NCBI GenBank assembly: GCA_025024175.1
Contig: QCXZ01000137.1
Span: 68,572,680 to 68,636,679, forward strand
DNA: 64,000 bases
Direction of reading: 5' to 3'
Source of the DNA: Rhyzopertha dominica
Taxonomy: Eukaryota > Arthropoda > Insecta > Coleoptera > Bostrichidae
Below are positions 11,950 through 25,022 of the stretch, in pieces; position 1 is the first letter of the stretch, and the number at the start of each line of letters is the position of its first letter. The notes beneath the pieces were generated by a model. The model had not been told where the DNA came from. It ran no database searches and was given only the letters and a program-made list of their open reading frames with translations. The position numbers and the translations under genes are program-made.

Positions 11950-11963
11950 TTCTGTTTGGACNG

Positions 11964-13420
11964 TTATTGGATGATGCTGTCCGCGTCCTTGTTTTTATAT
12001 TCAGGGCTGGTTTCCAGGTAGTTGGTAGTAGGTGTATCATCTCTTGTACTTAAGCTGTTTGGTCTTCTCTCGATCTCGATGGCTTCTCTGATGATACGTT
12101 TGGTTTTGCGTTTGATGCTCGCTATAACTTTGGTGTTATCGAAGTCTATCTGATGCGAAGTACTTCTCACGTATCCTGCTAAAGATGACGATGTTTCCAT
12201 TTTCCTGACATTTTGGTATTCTTCGCGTCGTACGTTGATCCTCCTGTTGGTTTGTCCCATGTAGCTGCCTTCACACTCTTTACATGGGATTTCGTAGACT
12301 CCTTGTGCTTATACTTCTATCTTCGTCTTGTNCTTTGGGAGTATCGGCTTATCTTTCCCGATGTGGCAAACGTGGTCTCAATGTTGTGCTNCTGTCTGCT
12401 GACTCTTTTCGTAGTTCCTTTGATATATGGTAGGTAAGCTTGGGCTATAGGTTTGGTTTCTTCTTCTGCTGGGTCTCTCTATTGACGTGGTCTTAGCACT
12501 TTTTTGATGTCTTTTTTGGAAAATCCGTTCTGCTGTAGCGTTGTTTTGGTTCTCTTCATTTTTGTAGGTCTGCTCTTTGTATCCGTTAAGCGTGTCGATC
12601 TGGTGACCCGAGTTTTGATTACTGACAGTAGCTGGGCTGGATAATGATGTGATTGACCGTTCAAGTACAGGTTCGTCTGTTTAGGTTTTCGGTACAGTGT
12701 ATACCCTAACTTGTCCTTCTTCATGGTTATTAGAACGTCCAGGAATGGTAGCTGGTTACTTTTTTTGATCTCCATTGTAAAAGTCATGTTGTGGATTCCG
12801 TTCAGGTGGTGCATAAATTCTTTGAGTTTTTCCTCTCCTTGGCTCCAGATAACAAAAGTGTCGTCCACGTAGCGTAACCATAATCTTGGTTTTCAGCGTG
12901 CTGTTTTGATTGCTTTCTCCTCCAGGTCTTACATGAACAAGTTCGATATTATCGGTGATAGTGGTGAACCCACCGGTGCTCCCCCGACTTCTTTGTATTT
13001 CTGTTCCTTGTAGTCAGGCAGTGTTTGGCGAGCTCTAGGATTATCCTTCCTTGGCTGGTGTTTCTTCTGGATTATCTCGATGGCTTCGTCAACTGGACGT
13101 TGGTAAACAGTGAGACGTCGTCTAAGTTAACTAGTATCTGCCCTAGTTCTAGCGTTATGTCTTTTATACGCTCGATAAAGTGGCTTGCGTTCTTCACGTA
13201 AAATTATGCTACTTCGGCGCATGGTTGGAGTTGCTTCGCTAAGATACTTTGCGAGCTCCCGAAAACCTACATCCCAAAAACCACTTTACCAGCTGATAAA
13301 TAATTTTGACTCTCTTTGGAACGGGACTGCCGGGACTGCTTTGTGGTCCTGCGTCTATAAAGACCCAGAAAATCAGTTCCGTTCTTCCCAAACATGCCAA
13401 CTATGGACGTGAAGTGTCAC
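11964..13420 (-). pseudogene. Penelope-like retroelement (RT plus GIY-YIG), degenerate
   Basis: Read on the minus strand across several frameshifts: FYVKNASHFIERIKD, then LVNLDDVSLFTNV, GGAPVGSPLSPIISNLFM (an RT block) and LWLRYVDDTFVIW (active site YVDD at about 12870), then QLPFLDVLI. After a gap, YEIPCKEC and SYMGQTNRR give the GIY-YIG endonuclease start, followed by a 98-codon frame ending at 11964. This order is diagnostic of Penelope-like elements. Stops, frameshifts and three ambiguous bases show it is inactive. About 400 bp upstream on the same strand, near 13820, lies GAACGAAACGTC, a motif typical of terminal repeats of such elements. Confidence 0.85.
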
Positions 13421-14010
13421 CGTGGTTTAGGTATGACCAAACGTAGCATCCACCTTACAGATGGCGTATTTTTTATCATTGTTTCAGGGGTTGTCTATTT
13501 TTTTAATTGTCCAAAGTGGAATCTAACTGTTTGATAGATTTCTATTGGGGTTGGGCATTTGATTTGAAATTATTTTATTATCGCATTTCGTTTTTATAAA
13601 TTTTTCGAAATTTTTGAACTCTTTACTACATAGGAAATCGTACACTTAAAACTAATTGACTCATCATCATCAAACAAATGAAGCTTACCAGATAATAAAC
13701 ATAATAAATTTGATAGAAAACTGTGCTGGATTCGGTGATTAAGGCTCTCATGGCCGAAGTCTGTAATGGTAGGTATTTCTGGGTTATTGGCCGCAGCAGA
13801 CGCCATTTTTTCCTAGTTGACGTTTCGTTCACTGCTATGGTGAGTATATCCAAAGCACCGTGGACGATGAGTTCAGTTCTGAAAATGAACACCCCAGTAG
13901 TGAGCGAAACACCAGCGAGAAAGAAATCGCGTCATCCACAGCCAACTAACCCGGAATCGGAATCACCCACTACTATACTACACCAAAAAATGTGATATCT
14001 CGTAGATACA
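13421..14010 (-). other. Possible Penelope-like leader or terminal repeat
   Basis: It is continuous with the element above. Frames on the minus strand (13892-13626 and 13806-13594) carry the GAACGAAACGTC motif and open after it, but I do not recognise a protein. Relation to the element is inferred from position and the motif. Confidence 0.35.
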
Positions 14011-16189
14011 TCACAGCTGGTTCTTTCTTTGAACTTTATTCAAATTATTGCTCTTGATTAACGATTCATAAATAATTAATGTTTACTAAGTCGGGTATGT
14101 TTTTTCTTTAAAACTCAATACTTTGGTAATATGGAGTCCAGATGAAAAAATTTATTTATAAAACCTGCATAGTTTATGTTCAATATTTACAGATAAACAG
14201 TTTCATCCTGCAACAAGCGAATAGAAATTTAGACCAAGTAGTGTATTTGCTACTAATGACAATCTTGTATTTTGTAGTTGAAGGAATACGGCCAAATATT
14301 GTTCTTACCATTCATTTATAAGCTTTAATTATTTTTTTTGTTCCTAAGCAGATCACTTTGGTTCGTATTGATTTTTCCAGATTTGAGAAATAGATTTAAC
14401 CTATTTGCGATATTAGGTTTATCACCTATTATAACCACCAGGCTATCTTCCAAAAACACTTTGTTACATTTATTTTTTGCCTAGGCCCTCAAATTTCTGA
14501 TTATATTGGCAAAACCTCTAACAGTTTATGAGCTAGATCTGAAAGTTGATCATAACATATCCGATGTAGCTGTTTAAAATACAGATTCAAAACAGTATTG
14601 TATACCTTTGCGATGGAACTTCATTAATAATCGGAATGCAGTGTTGTTAGCAATTTGTAGTTTTGTGACACTGAATTACAGTACTGTGTTCACATTAACC
14701 AATTAAAGCAGTGGTATTACTAATTAAGAGTGCATGTTATTTAAATTAGCAAACATGAACATTTGCGATAGTTGGCACAATATAAAATTCTCCACGACCT
14801 TTCATTTGCCACAGTACGATATTAACTATTTAGGTGGCGCATGCAATTACATAAAGATGTCACATTCAGTCACTGCCTTCGAGTAATAAATAATTGCCGA
14901 TTAGAATTTTATCTTTTACTGCTCTCGTGTTTACTAAGAAAAGTTAAACGAATTAAAAGTTTACACAAAACGTTTGTTGTTCTTATTATGATGCAATAAA
15001 GGACGCTTTTATACGGCAGGTTAAAAATAATTTCTGACTTTATTATTATTATTATCCGAACATGTGATTTCTGTATCTTAACTAGTGACCCAAACTCAAT
15101 GACATTCAACAAAATTTAAAAATACTTTGAGATGCTTTGTGTTGCATTGTTTGGTGTAAGATTATAAAATGTACCTGATAAATTCAATTGAACTGCGTTG
15201 AATCCGATAATAAAAAACATAAAATAAAATAATTAAATTTAAACCTATAATAAAATGCAAATAATTGCAACAATTAAGAACACTACAGTGGTCGTGCTTA
15301 GTAACTATCCGCGTATAAAATATTTTACTAGTTCCTAAAAGATATCTTGCATTACTTCATGTCCATTCGTTTACAAGTGAGAGTAATAATAAACGCTTTT
15401 TTACAGTAAGTTGCAGTGATTAAATTACAGTGTTCTGCTGCTAAGGTTTGATGTGTGTGTCAAAAATGCAGACTAACTACTGCTTCAGTTAACGTTATAT
15501 ATATCGCATACTTTTACTGGTGAACTGAAAGTTTTAGGCCTTATCTATTTATTTTGCTAAATTTTACAAACTTTACTTATGCTAGATGGTCATGTTAGCA
15601 TTGAGTTTAACCTGTGTGTTGCTCTTGCCGTAATTACACATTTTACAGATAATGAAATTGTATACATGAGTGTTTTAAAGTGTTCTAAAAACTCTCGAGC
15701 TACCGGAGTGGTGATGGTATGCTGTTGTATCAGTGGTATCAGTCTATCATATTTTTAATCTTATGTATAGTACATACTTCTGTCTTTCCGAATTTTTGTC
15801 TAATACTGAAAAAAGAACAATGGCCAGATTCACGTATCACAATTTTGTTAAAGTTTTGAGGGCTTTCTTTCGACGTTTTACATATTAGGAGCCTTCCGAA
15901 AAGTTTGATTAAATTGGTAATTTTGATTGAAGTAGTTTGGAATACATTCACTCTTACAATCTCTTGTTCAACTGTTTCATTCATATCTGAGACCTCCGTC
16001 CCTTTTTTGCTCATATGTATGAACTCTTAAGAATCAAATGTAGGTTCACATTTGTTAATAGAATCTTAAGAATTATTGTAATATTTCCTTTATATACGGT
16101 TTTGCGCTCCTCTACAATGAAAAAATTTTTTAAACATACATAAATTAGCCACTACCTATGTTCTAACGCCCTGACAAAAGTATAGTTTG
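14011..16189. other. No supported gene; one unrecognised frame
   Basis: A minus frame at 16014-15739 (91 codons, starts MSKKGTEVSDMNETVEQE) has a coding-like composition but no family I recognise. The remainder is AT-rich. Confidence 0.3.
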
Positions 16190-16290
16190 ATCATTTAAAC
16201 ATTATGGTGTCGATATTGCCGTTTTGAATGATTCTGAACGGTATAAATATCTGGGTGTTGCTCTTGATAATAAATCAGGTTCAGTGATTA
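16190..16290 (+). pseudogene. LINE fragment, post-RT segment
   Basis: The plus frame reads VLNDSERYKYLGVALDNK, matching the KYLGVxxD segment that follows the RT domain of CR1/Jockey-type elements. The flanking parts are lost or scrambled. Confidence 0.5.
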
Positions 16291-16844
16291 CATAATGGAC
16301 ACGATTATTTACAGCCTGCAAATCACAGATACTACATACAATTAGTAGAGTCATTTACGTGGACTGCAAATATTGTTCTACAATTCGATGATGCAGGCAA
16401 AATTGGAAGAAACACTATAGGGTGCTGCTCAACTGGGGTTGTCCAGATAAAATTTCTCAAGTTTATGATATTTAATAATAATAATGAACGACAGGTAAAA
16501 TACAATACAAACAAATTTGAGCACAGCATAATTTAAAAAAAAAAATAACATAAATTTGTACTGTATTAACCTACTCGGCTATATAGTCTAAATAAAGGGA
16601 ATTAAACTGGTAAGAATGGCGAAATCTAGCAAAGAGCAATTCTACTTAACCACGCATACCAAGCTATAAGAGCAAGTAGATAAAAAAAGAGAAAGAGAGA
16701 AATAAATAAAATAGAACAAGTGGAGACAATATAATGCAAAATAGAGGAAGTCTATTTGGCAAGCAGGTAGTTCTTTAGTTTAAGAACGAAAATCTAGTTG
16801 ATATTAGTGGAAAAAAGAACTTGCTGGGGTTGGGACAAACAAAA

Positions 16845-17634
16845 AACCGCTGCAAATTGAATCAATACTTCCACGTCAAATTGTCAAAATGACATTTGCG
16901 CTTTTACGCTTCTACTTATGTTATGCGATCAATAATGAGGTTTTGACCATTTTTTCTCTCTACACATTTTTGTCTACGACAAACGGTTCTCGTGATATTA
17001 GCAAAAATCCATGAATTTTTTAATTGGTTTTTTTTGTAAATAACTGGAATTATTAACTTAACAAAAAAATTGCAAGAGTGCTTTTCGATGAGAAATTTGA
17101 TTTTCCATATAATAGCAAACTTAAAAGGAAATCGTAAGGACAGGGTTCAAAATCCATTTTTTGGATTTGGAGAATTTCGAAAAAATTTTTCATTTTTTGA
17201 ATATATTAAGTATTTTCGGAGATATTTAGGAAAAACAGTTTTTTTAAATGACGGTTTTTTTGCTAATGGTTTCTAAATGGTTTGCTGCACCAAAAATTTA
17301 TAGTGATTAACAATACTCGCAATTATACTACTATTTACCCCCCAATATCACCCCCTTCCCTATGCCCTACTTACCCCAAAAACAATAGGTCACTTTGAGT
17401 AGTTGAGATTTATATGTAGGTATGTATGCCTTTCAAGTTCATATGTTGTCTTTCGAAAGTTATCGCGTCCACACACAGACCGACATACAGACAGATTGAC
17501 ACAGACACACAGACAAGAATTTTTTTGCTCATATGTGTGGACGTTTTCGAGCATATTAAAGCGATTGAGCAAATCAATGTTTTTGAAATTAGTTTACGCG
17601 ATACAATACTTCCCATCCGTGGGATATGGAAGTA
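16845..17634 (+). mobile_element. Paired repeat family F, copy 1
   Basis: It matches 35186-36032 along its whole length, with several indels. Similarity starts at CCGCTGCAAATT, about 20 bp before TACTTCCAC (16866), and stops at GGAAGTA (17634). The right end is nearly palindromic: TACTTCCCATCC followed by GGATATGGAAGTA. In copy 2 the outer left motif TACTTCCACATCCAAT and the right end read in reverse agree at 15 of 16 positions. This suggests terminal inverted repeats, perhaps with a TA target duplication. The interior holds an ACAGAC-rich tract. Apparent reading frames on both strands are shadows of that tract. Confidence 0.65.
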
Positions 17635-18094
17635 ATTATTATCTTCTGTAAGGTGTAAATTGTTTTATTAATGCCGAGTACGGTGGCGGGTCACAATACA
17701 ACTGCCTCTAAATCGAGTACTTCTAGAGTCAATATCTGCGTGACATGCTAATCTACTTTTCAAGTAAAAGATCAGATGAAATGGTAAGTATTTTATGAAC
17801 AAAACAGCTTGTCCATATTCAACCAAATTAAATTATTGATTAACGACGTGATATGCTCACGTCTACGCAAACTATAAACACGCATTCTGTATCCTCTGCA
17901 CATCACTCCTCTCGCAAGCATAAAAAAATACAAGGCTTTCACATATTTGTTTTTTCAATGAAAAAATTAAAAAATATCTACTCGAACACAGCAGTGAATG
18001 CCCATTCCATTAGCTTTGTGATACCAAACATATAGATGATGAAGAAAAACCACAGTATTTCAACTTAGCACACACAATTTCGTGATTAATAGTG

Positions 18095-18260
18095 TGACAG
18101 CCTTCGAAAAGTCTAACTAAACCAAAATCGACGCTAAGCCCTTATCAGCAGCTCTAATAAAGTCATCAACAAAGCTAATTAAAGCTGTACTTCTAGAAAA
18201 GCCTTTTTTAAAGCCACATTGACTATATGGAATGTTTTCATTTTTTAGAGCGAATGCATA
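18095..18260 (-). pseudogene. LINE reverse transcriptase fragment
   Basis: The minus strand reads YSQCGFKKGFSRSTALISF, then DDFIRAADKG and LDFSKA with a stop between. These are RT blocks QxGFRxGxST and LDFSKAFD in order. Nothing else of the element is preserved. Confidence 0.6.
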
Positions 18261-18834
18261 AATTTGTTTCTACACAACATTTTTTCATCAGAAATAAAGC
18301 GTCAACTGTCTTTTATAGACCACATATTCTGAAATTTTTTATATTCAGAAGCCCAAATCTCCAAACTTAACAAATTTTTACGTTTCACGGAAACACTATC
18401 TAAAACGACTACCCATATATTAAAAACTTGGTATACTGTTAAGGTGGTAGCATATTTTGTTAACAAATGCACAATATAGCAGTTATGTCTGACACCCACG
18501 AATGCTTCCAACGCATTTCCCGTTTACAAGACCACACATCAGAAGGAGCAACCTACTTGCAACAAGTCTGGTGCGAACATTTATCTATTCCTTTGATATT
18601 AACCTAATGGTAAAGAAAGTAGACATNTTGGTGGAAATTGTATATAATTATANAATTGTAAGAAAATTTTCCGAAAAATATTCCTGTTAGACCTCTTCAC
18701 TTGCAGAATGTACAAAAATGCTAAACGCAAATGCAAATGCTTATAGTGCTATCATAAAACATAAGGAACAAACACGGCACATAACACTGTTCAGAAACAA
18801 AAAGAATTTGTTCAAAGAATAACAAATATTTATT

Positions 18835-19095
18835 TATTCTTCCAAACCAATTTTGTCACTTTCACAGTAATCCCTACCCGATACAGTGTATGTACTTATT
18901 ATGGCAACGTTTTTTTGCAACTCTCGACATAGTTTGAAAAATCCTATGGGTAGGTATGGCTTAAAATGCTTTCGTCGATTCTTCTTCCCCGATCAGATCA
19001 AAATGGTGTTCAAGGAGTGGTCTTTTCAGTTTAGAGAATAGCCAGAAGTCACTCTGTGCTATCAGGCGAATACGTTGGTTGCGGAACGATCCATT
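18835..19095 (-). pseudogene. Mariner transposase C-terminal fragment
   Basis: Minus frames read SDFWLFSKLKRPLLEHHFD, matching the region around the last catalytic Asp (SPDxAxCDFWLFxKLKxPL), then a tail of the form VSGRDYCESDKIGLEE before the stop. The tail closely resembles that of the larger mariner at 54.6-55.6 kb, so both probably belong to one subfamily. About 70 residues are missing between the parts, and stops are present. Confidence 0.65.
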
Positions 19096-19099
19096 ATTT

Positions 19100-22000
19100 A
19101 TTAAAAAAACTCCCAATGTATAATGAAATATTTGAAGTGTAAGTATTATATTAATTATTTAAATTGTTTGCCACCTTGGCCGGCACATAGCGCACGTTTC
19201 ATAATTACTCCACGAGCCGCATTTAAAAGATAAGTAGCAGATGACAAGTAATTTCTGTCTTAAAATGTCAACATTTTCCGGAGGTGTTAAATAAACGCCA
19301 AAAATCCCTAAATTAGGTGTTCATGAAATCAGTATTTACGTTGAGTGCAGGAGTCCCATATTGTTAATAAAATACTCTACCTAAATACTCCAAAGGCAAC
19401 TCATGTAAAAAGTTTTGGAGATTTTTGTTTAATAAAGTGTGATAAGTTTTTTGATGAAAAATAGATTGCACCAAACATTTATGTTCAAACGTTTTTGAAA
19501 ATTATTTTCATTGACAAATCTCGAATTTTGTTGGCTTCATTGGCGATGTATGTGCTATCAGCGGACCCAATTATCATTCTGTAAAAATTTGGATCTTGTT
19601 CTAGCGCATAATAAAGACAAAAAAGTATTCTTCGGTATTTTGTTCTAATGCATGAACTTTTAGAGCTATGTACGGTTGAGTTTGTGTTTTCTTAATTAGT
19701 TTGGTTCGTTTTGTTGTACTGCAAGAACATCTAATTCCGTATTTGGAAAGTCTGCGTTGTTGCGTTTTAGGTTTCTTAAATGATCAATTCTCTGATATAT
19801 TTTCGTCTCTCTTTTCCTTCTGTCCGGAAAACGAAACGAAAGAACGACGAACCGTTTGGAGACGATTTTTATTATATTCAAATACACTTGAAATTATATG
19901 TTAAGTCATGGTTATTGATTTCTATCGCTTTTTGTTTTTTGGTGGCACACACACATCAATCATGCTATACAAAGTAGGAATTTCTTAAACGTTTTATTTT
20001 TTTCAATAACCGTTTATTAAGACTAGGCATCTTTGAATTAAAAAAAAGGTCCAATCAAAATATATGTGTTGGCATTTATATAAACAAGTTGACTATCGTT
20101 TAACGTTAATGATAAGAACTGAAAAAAATTTATAATCAAACAACAGGTAGGGAACTTATGGTAGTTTGCGTTATTTCGGCAGAGTGAAGTATGTTTGTAT
20201 TTACTTAGTCTATTATCGTTTAATTGACATAAAACGCTAACTGGCCATCTTTTACTAACATAATGAAAATGGGATGTGCAGGCCATATTGAGAGATTCTG
20301 ATTCTACACAATGCTCCATATTATCTGTAATATGTAATGTGAAACTATTGTTAATATGTAGATAGTTAATTATTAAGGTGGACTTTAAATACTTTTATTT
20401 AATTTACATCATATGTTGTTTTATTTTAATAAATTATCTGTAGATAATCTGGATTTATCATCTCACATTTTAACACAAAACTTTTATGATTTTGGATTTT
20501 TGTTTAGTCATATGTTTGGCGTTTCAAGAGTTAAAAGCAGAATATACGATACACAGGTATTAAAGATTACGAGTATTAGCGTAAGACAATGATGTCTGAC
20601 AGAAGGCGATAATGCAGAGATCTAGGAAAAGAAATCAAGGTAATAACAAAATATTTCTGTTCAATACGGTTAGCAGTCTGTAATAAAGTTAACGTAGTTT
20701 GCTTTTAATGTGGCAATTAAACAGGTACATTAATAAAATCTTATATACCAGAAATGGCCATACAAAATTATCGGTTTTATAAATACAAACAAAATCACCA
20801 TAAAAGCATTTGGCGCAAAGCTATTTCTAATTGTTACCGTAAGAACTTTTATAAAGTTCTCCCCTTGTTGTTCAACGCCACTTAACGAAGGTTTGCTAGA
20901 TAGTTTTAGAACACAATCGCTTTAGGGTGCACTTATTTAAATTTGTTTTATAGCTGCGCCGTTGACAATAATAAAATTTGTTTTGTTACTTGGGTACACA
21001 CGGATGTGAAATCTTGCAAAAGCTGTTTTATTCATTAATTTTACCATATCGTTAAGATTCAAAATAATGTTAAAGTAAACAAAGCAAACTCGAGTAATTT
21101 ATTACTCTTTAAAATTGTTATTATTGGTACGTAGATTTTCAAAGAAAGCATGCCCATTATAGTAGATATTGCGACTAACATAGAAATCGTCAAATCTGCA
21201 TGCTCATGTTGGCCGTCGTGACATAATTTTGGCAATCATACAACTCCCCTGCCATAAACACAAGGTGATTGTTCCAAAAATGTTTTCATGACCTATTAAA
21301 GTGACCCCAATCCCTACTACTGTGGGATGAAGGTGTAAAAAAAAAACTAGATCAAAACATACCGGTACTTCGTAGATATAATAGGTCATCTCGTTACTAC
21401 GTTTCTGGTAAACTAGAATAGCTTTTGCAAAGTTAATATAATCTCGCTAATTAAATATTTCTCGAATATTCTCCGTATCAGAAATATGATGGTTGAAATT
21501 GCCATTCACGTGTACGAAAATGCGACCGTTTAATGGTAATTTCTGTTTATAGACGTTTATCAACGTTGGTACTATTCTGATTCTAGGATGTGCAATATCT
21601 TTAAGATTTCATCTTGTGCAATAATGCAGTTATTTAATGCATTTTATTTTTAGTCACAAGTCGCGCTGCACAACACAGAAACCTAATAAATCATTTATTT
21701 CTTCGATATGCACGAAGGGCATCGGTTTGACACGGGGCAAGAAAATATTCAATTAAAAATGCTGATATTGAACTAATTGTTTCTTTGTTTGTGTGAATTA
21801 TAGAGAATCGTAGCGGTCAATTGAAACAGATTACAGTATTGTAAAAACCGTGAATAAACAGGAGTTATGAGTTAAATTATAATTCGTAAGAGTTGCCTGA
21901 TATACTGCAAAATTAAAGCAAATCAAATGTTAAAAACTTTTAAAGACAATATGGCCCGTTACTGTTGTTAAGTGCACAACTACTATAAGGTTCAACTAAC

Positions 22001-23256
22001 TACCTTAATAAACTATCTATAAGTATAAAGTTTCAGTAGTCGTCAGAGTTCTTTCAGGATGAATGGTAAACAGTTAAACAAATAATTACAATCCTTCAGC
22101 CTTGATACTGAAGGACCCTTCTTACATTATCTTACTAACCAGAGATATTTATCTTTGTGGATTCTCAAAGCAACTAGTGGCCGAACGCTGATTTATATAC
22201 ACATTATGTTGTGCGATAATCGTAATTATTAAAGAGACGTCCAGTTTTTAAATTTTGTAAAATAATTTAGAAAATAGGTCTTTGAAGGACGCAAGGGTCA
22301 TAGAAGGGGGAAGAGATATATTTATTAAAACCCTCTATACTTCTGCAAAAATTTTCTACAATTAAAAAATGCGACAGTATTTAGATGTCTATTGTTTACA
22401 GTCTCCATTTTCATCGTTCAATAGCTAAGATAAAACAACAATTTTCAAAGGAAACGCTGTACAAGTATTCTGATGATAACGTTTTTGCAAACATCCAGTC
22501 GATTTAATTAACTCCATCATTGATAAAATATAGTTGGACTTTTGAAAATAAATTTGAAAGCGGTTGTTTAATTGATTTACAAAAGTTCAAAAACGGATAA
22601 TTTTTATTACATTCATCCAATAACGTTTTATGTAGTCAGTAATGGATTTGGAGCGTGTGCCACTTAAAATAAAAGTATCGAAAATGCAAATAAAGTTGTA
22701 TCAAATCAGCCTCTCTGCGCTATAAAATTATTTTGCATTATTCAGGATGTCTTACCAAACTATATATAACATATAAATGACACCGATCTACCGATCGGCC
22801 ATATTTCAAGTTCTTTTCTAAAATTTAACATTTGCAGTGCGGAAAAAAAGGCAAATATATTTTTATTGTTGTAGTTATTTGCCAAGTTCTTGTACCCCTC
22901 ATTATTTGTGTAAAATGAATTGCTGTTTATAAAATTGGGGAGTTATTAATACTAATTATTGCAACTAAGCATTTGTAGGTATGACAAAAAGCTGCTTTAG
23001 CTAATCAGTTCAGTGGTAATGCACCTGTTGTCGCAAATTAACATGTCAGTTTGACATTTGAAAAAGGATGTTGCAACTTTGTTAATCGTTACACTTACAT
23101 TAGCGTTTTTATAGTGTACTACTGTTTGTAAATATTCGAAGGATTAAAACAATTATTTCCGTTTGTGATTCAAAACTGCACACATATCAAACAGTTAATA
23201 ATAATATTATTATACACAGTGAAAGTTATTTACTGCCTGAATTGACTTTTTTAAGA
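19100..23256. other. No feature recognised
   Basis: About 4 kb of AT-rich sequence with no supported gene, RNA or repeat boundary. Short frames on both strands show no family resemblance. Confidence 0.45.
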
Positions 23257-23305
23257 ACATGTATGATATTCTGCCTGTAAAACCCATTAAAAATATCATA
23301 CATGT
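23257..23305. repeat. Perfect 14-bp hairpin with a shared loop
   Basis: ACATGTATGATATT (23257-23270) is perfectly complemented at 23292-23305. The loop and right arm (23272-23300) match 30376-30404 on the minus strand at 29 of 29 bases, a segment that sits beside the tRNA-like unit there. It is probably an end of the same repeat. Confidence 0.75.
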
Positions 23306-23725
23306 AGTTAATAATAATATTTGCCCAAACTGCATTTTTTCAAATATAAGACGCCGTTACTGTAGAGAGGATTAAAAAACAGAGGCGCATCTCCAAGTTC
23401 AGCGGCAGATTTTTCAATCTCAAATATGTGACAGCTTTATCAGTACATGCCAATTACGTTTCTGTGCAAGAGATCAGTTATTGCATTTACAGCCGCGGTA
23501 TTTAGTGAAATTCTTCTCTGTACAAAAAAGGAATGCAAGACAAATCGTATTCTGATTCAAGTCAACTTAATTTATGAGACATAGTATAGATCTTTGTCCA
23601 TAATTATGTAGTAGCCAGGTCTTAAATCTTTGCACAGTATGCAAATCAAGATTATTAAAAAGTACATAATGGCAATGTCCTTCCCAAATTATCAAGGAAT
23701 GAAAGCGTTTTCTTAAACCTTCATT

Positions 23726-23858
23726 ATACAGGGTGTCCCACCGGGAACTGCAGCGCTCCATATAATATGGAAAACTGGAATTAGGAAAAAAGTCGATGGG
23801 AGACAAACAAAATATTTTCAGGGTGGTGGTACGTCCGTTTAAATGGAACACCCTATAT
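23726..23858. mobile_element. Small inverted-repeat element (133 bp)
   Basis: Left end ATACAGGGTGTCCC and right end GGAACACCCTATAT are inverted copies at 12 of 14 positions. This AGGGTGTYCC end type recurs in the window (38231, and in altered form near 2655). No coding capacity. Confidence 0.55.
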
Positions 23859-23952
23859 ATTACTACTTTTTTCGATTCTACGCAATATTTTACGTCAAAA
23901 AATGAAGTTTGCAGGCCTAAATATGGCCATCAACTTCTTCTATAAGGAAGAG

Positions 23953-25022
23953 TTTATTACTTAATTTGGGTGGGATTTCCCTTGTCGGAAAAGAACTACA
24001 TTAATATATTTCGTATTTTTCAAAAAAAGAAGATTAAAAATAATTGGGAGAAATGTGCCAAAAATCAATTTTTTGAAATGGCAACCGCCAAATATTAAAA
24101 TTTTACCGTATTTGCAATAAAAAAATAAGGGTAAATTTGTATAAGATTGTCTATGGAAGATTGCATGCAGTGACAAGAAAAGCGACCCATGAACGAGTAC
24201 TATTCAGATGCCAAAAATGTCTGGAAAATCAAGGACGTTTGAACATTTATAGGAATTTAATTTAATGTTTTTTATTCCAAATTAAACGTGCGCTGTTATT
24301 TTGAGTTATAAGTTTTCGATATAACTTTATTACATTCTCCATAAATCATAAATAAGTTTAAATGATCTTCATTTGTATAACTTAAGATTTTCCAACAATT
24401 TACGGAACTATGTTACTTTCAAGGGTAAGAAATAACAATAATTATTGGTAAGTAGGCTTGTGGTAATGGTAACCTCTACAGTCTATACCCTTGCACTGTT
24501 GCATTGTGTAAGCTTTGTGTAGTGCAGCTAACGTTACTACCACTTAGTTTGTGAATTTTACCAATGCGATAGACTAAAACATCTTTCGAGAGATGGCAAG
24601 TATACGTCAAAGCAATAGTTGTGTTCATCTTCCTGGGAGGCGGCAAACAGCTTTAATCTATAATTTGTATAAGCACCTTGGATGCATGAATCATTTATAG
24701 AAACCCTGTACTTCTCTTGAGTGTTTGATTGTTTTGAACGCCGTCATAGCCAACTAAAATCGTCATACAAAGATATTAAATTGGCAGTATTTCTAAAACT
24801 ACAAACTTGCGGAATAGACACATATTTAGCCTTATTTTTAATTGCAAATAAGGTAAAATAATACAATTTGGCGGTTTGCATTTGAATAAATTGATTTTTA
24901 GTACATTTGTCACAATTATTTTTAATCTTAATTTTTGAAGATTCTGTATTCATAGTTATCGAAATACACAAAATCTATAAAGTAGGCTTTTCCCAACAAG
25001 GAATCCCACCCAAATTGAATAA
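23953..25022. mobile_element. Element with very long inverted repeats
   Basis: About 180 bp at the left (23953-24135) is found in reverse complement at the right (24840-25022). The outer part shares AATTTGGGTGGGATT. The inner parts share AAGATTAAAAATAATTG, CAACCGCCAAAT-like and TTTGCAAT-like blocks with scattered substitutions and small indels. The middle (about 700 bp) contains a separate small element at 24620-24710. No transposase is recognised; the short frames at each end are products of the repeats. A fold-back or long-TIR DNA element is the likely class. Confidence 0.7.
24620..24710 (-). mobile_element. Fragment of the 52.3-kb small element
   Basis: It matches the left end of 52346-52718 in reverse: the terminal 18 bases (24692-24709) are identical to ACAGGGTTTCTATAAATG, and the shared blocks ATTCATGCATCCA and TTTGCCGCCTC follow in order. 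The other end is missing. Confidence 0.75.

Noticed and set aside
13723..13995. 90-codon plus-strand frame near the Penelope-like element
   Set aside because: No domain is recognised, and it is antisense to the GAACGAAACGTC motif of the minus-strand element.
17390..17651. Several overlapping frames rich in Thr, Asp and Cys
   Set aside because: They come from an ACAGAC-rich tract of a dispersed repeat, on both strands.
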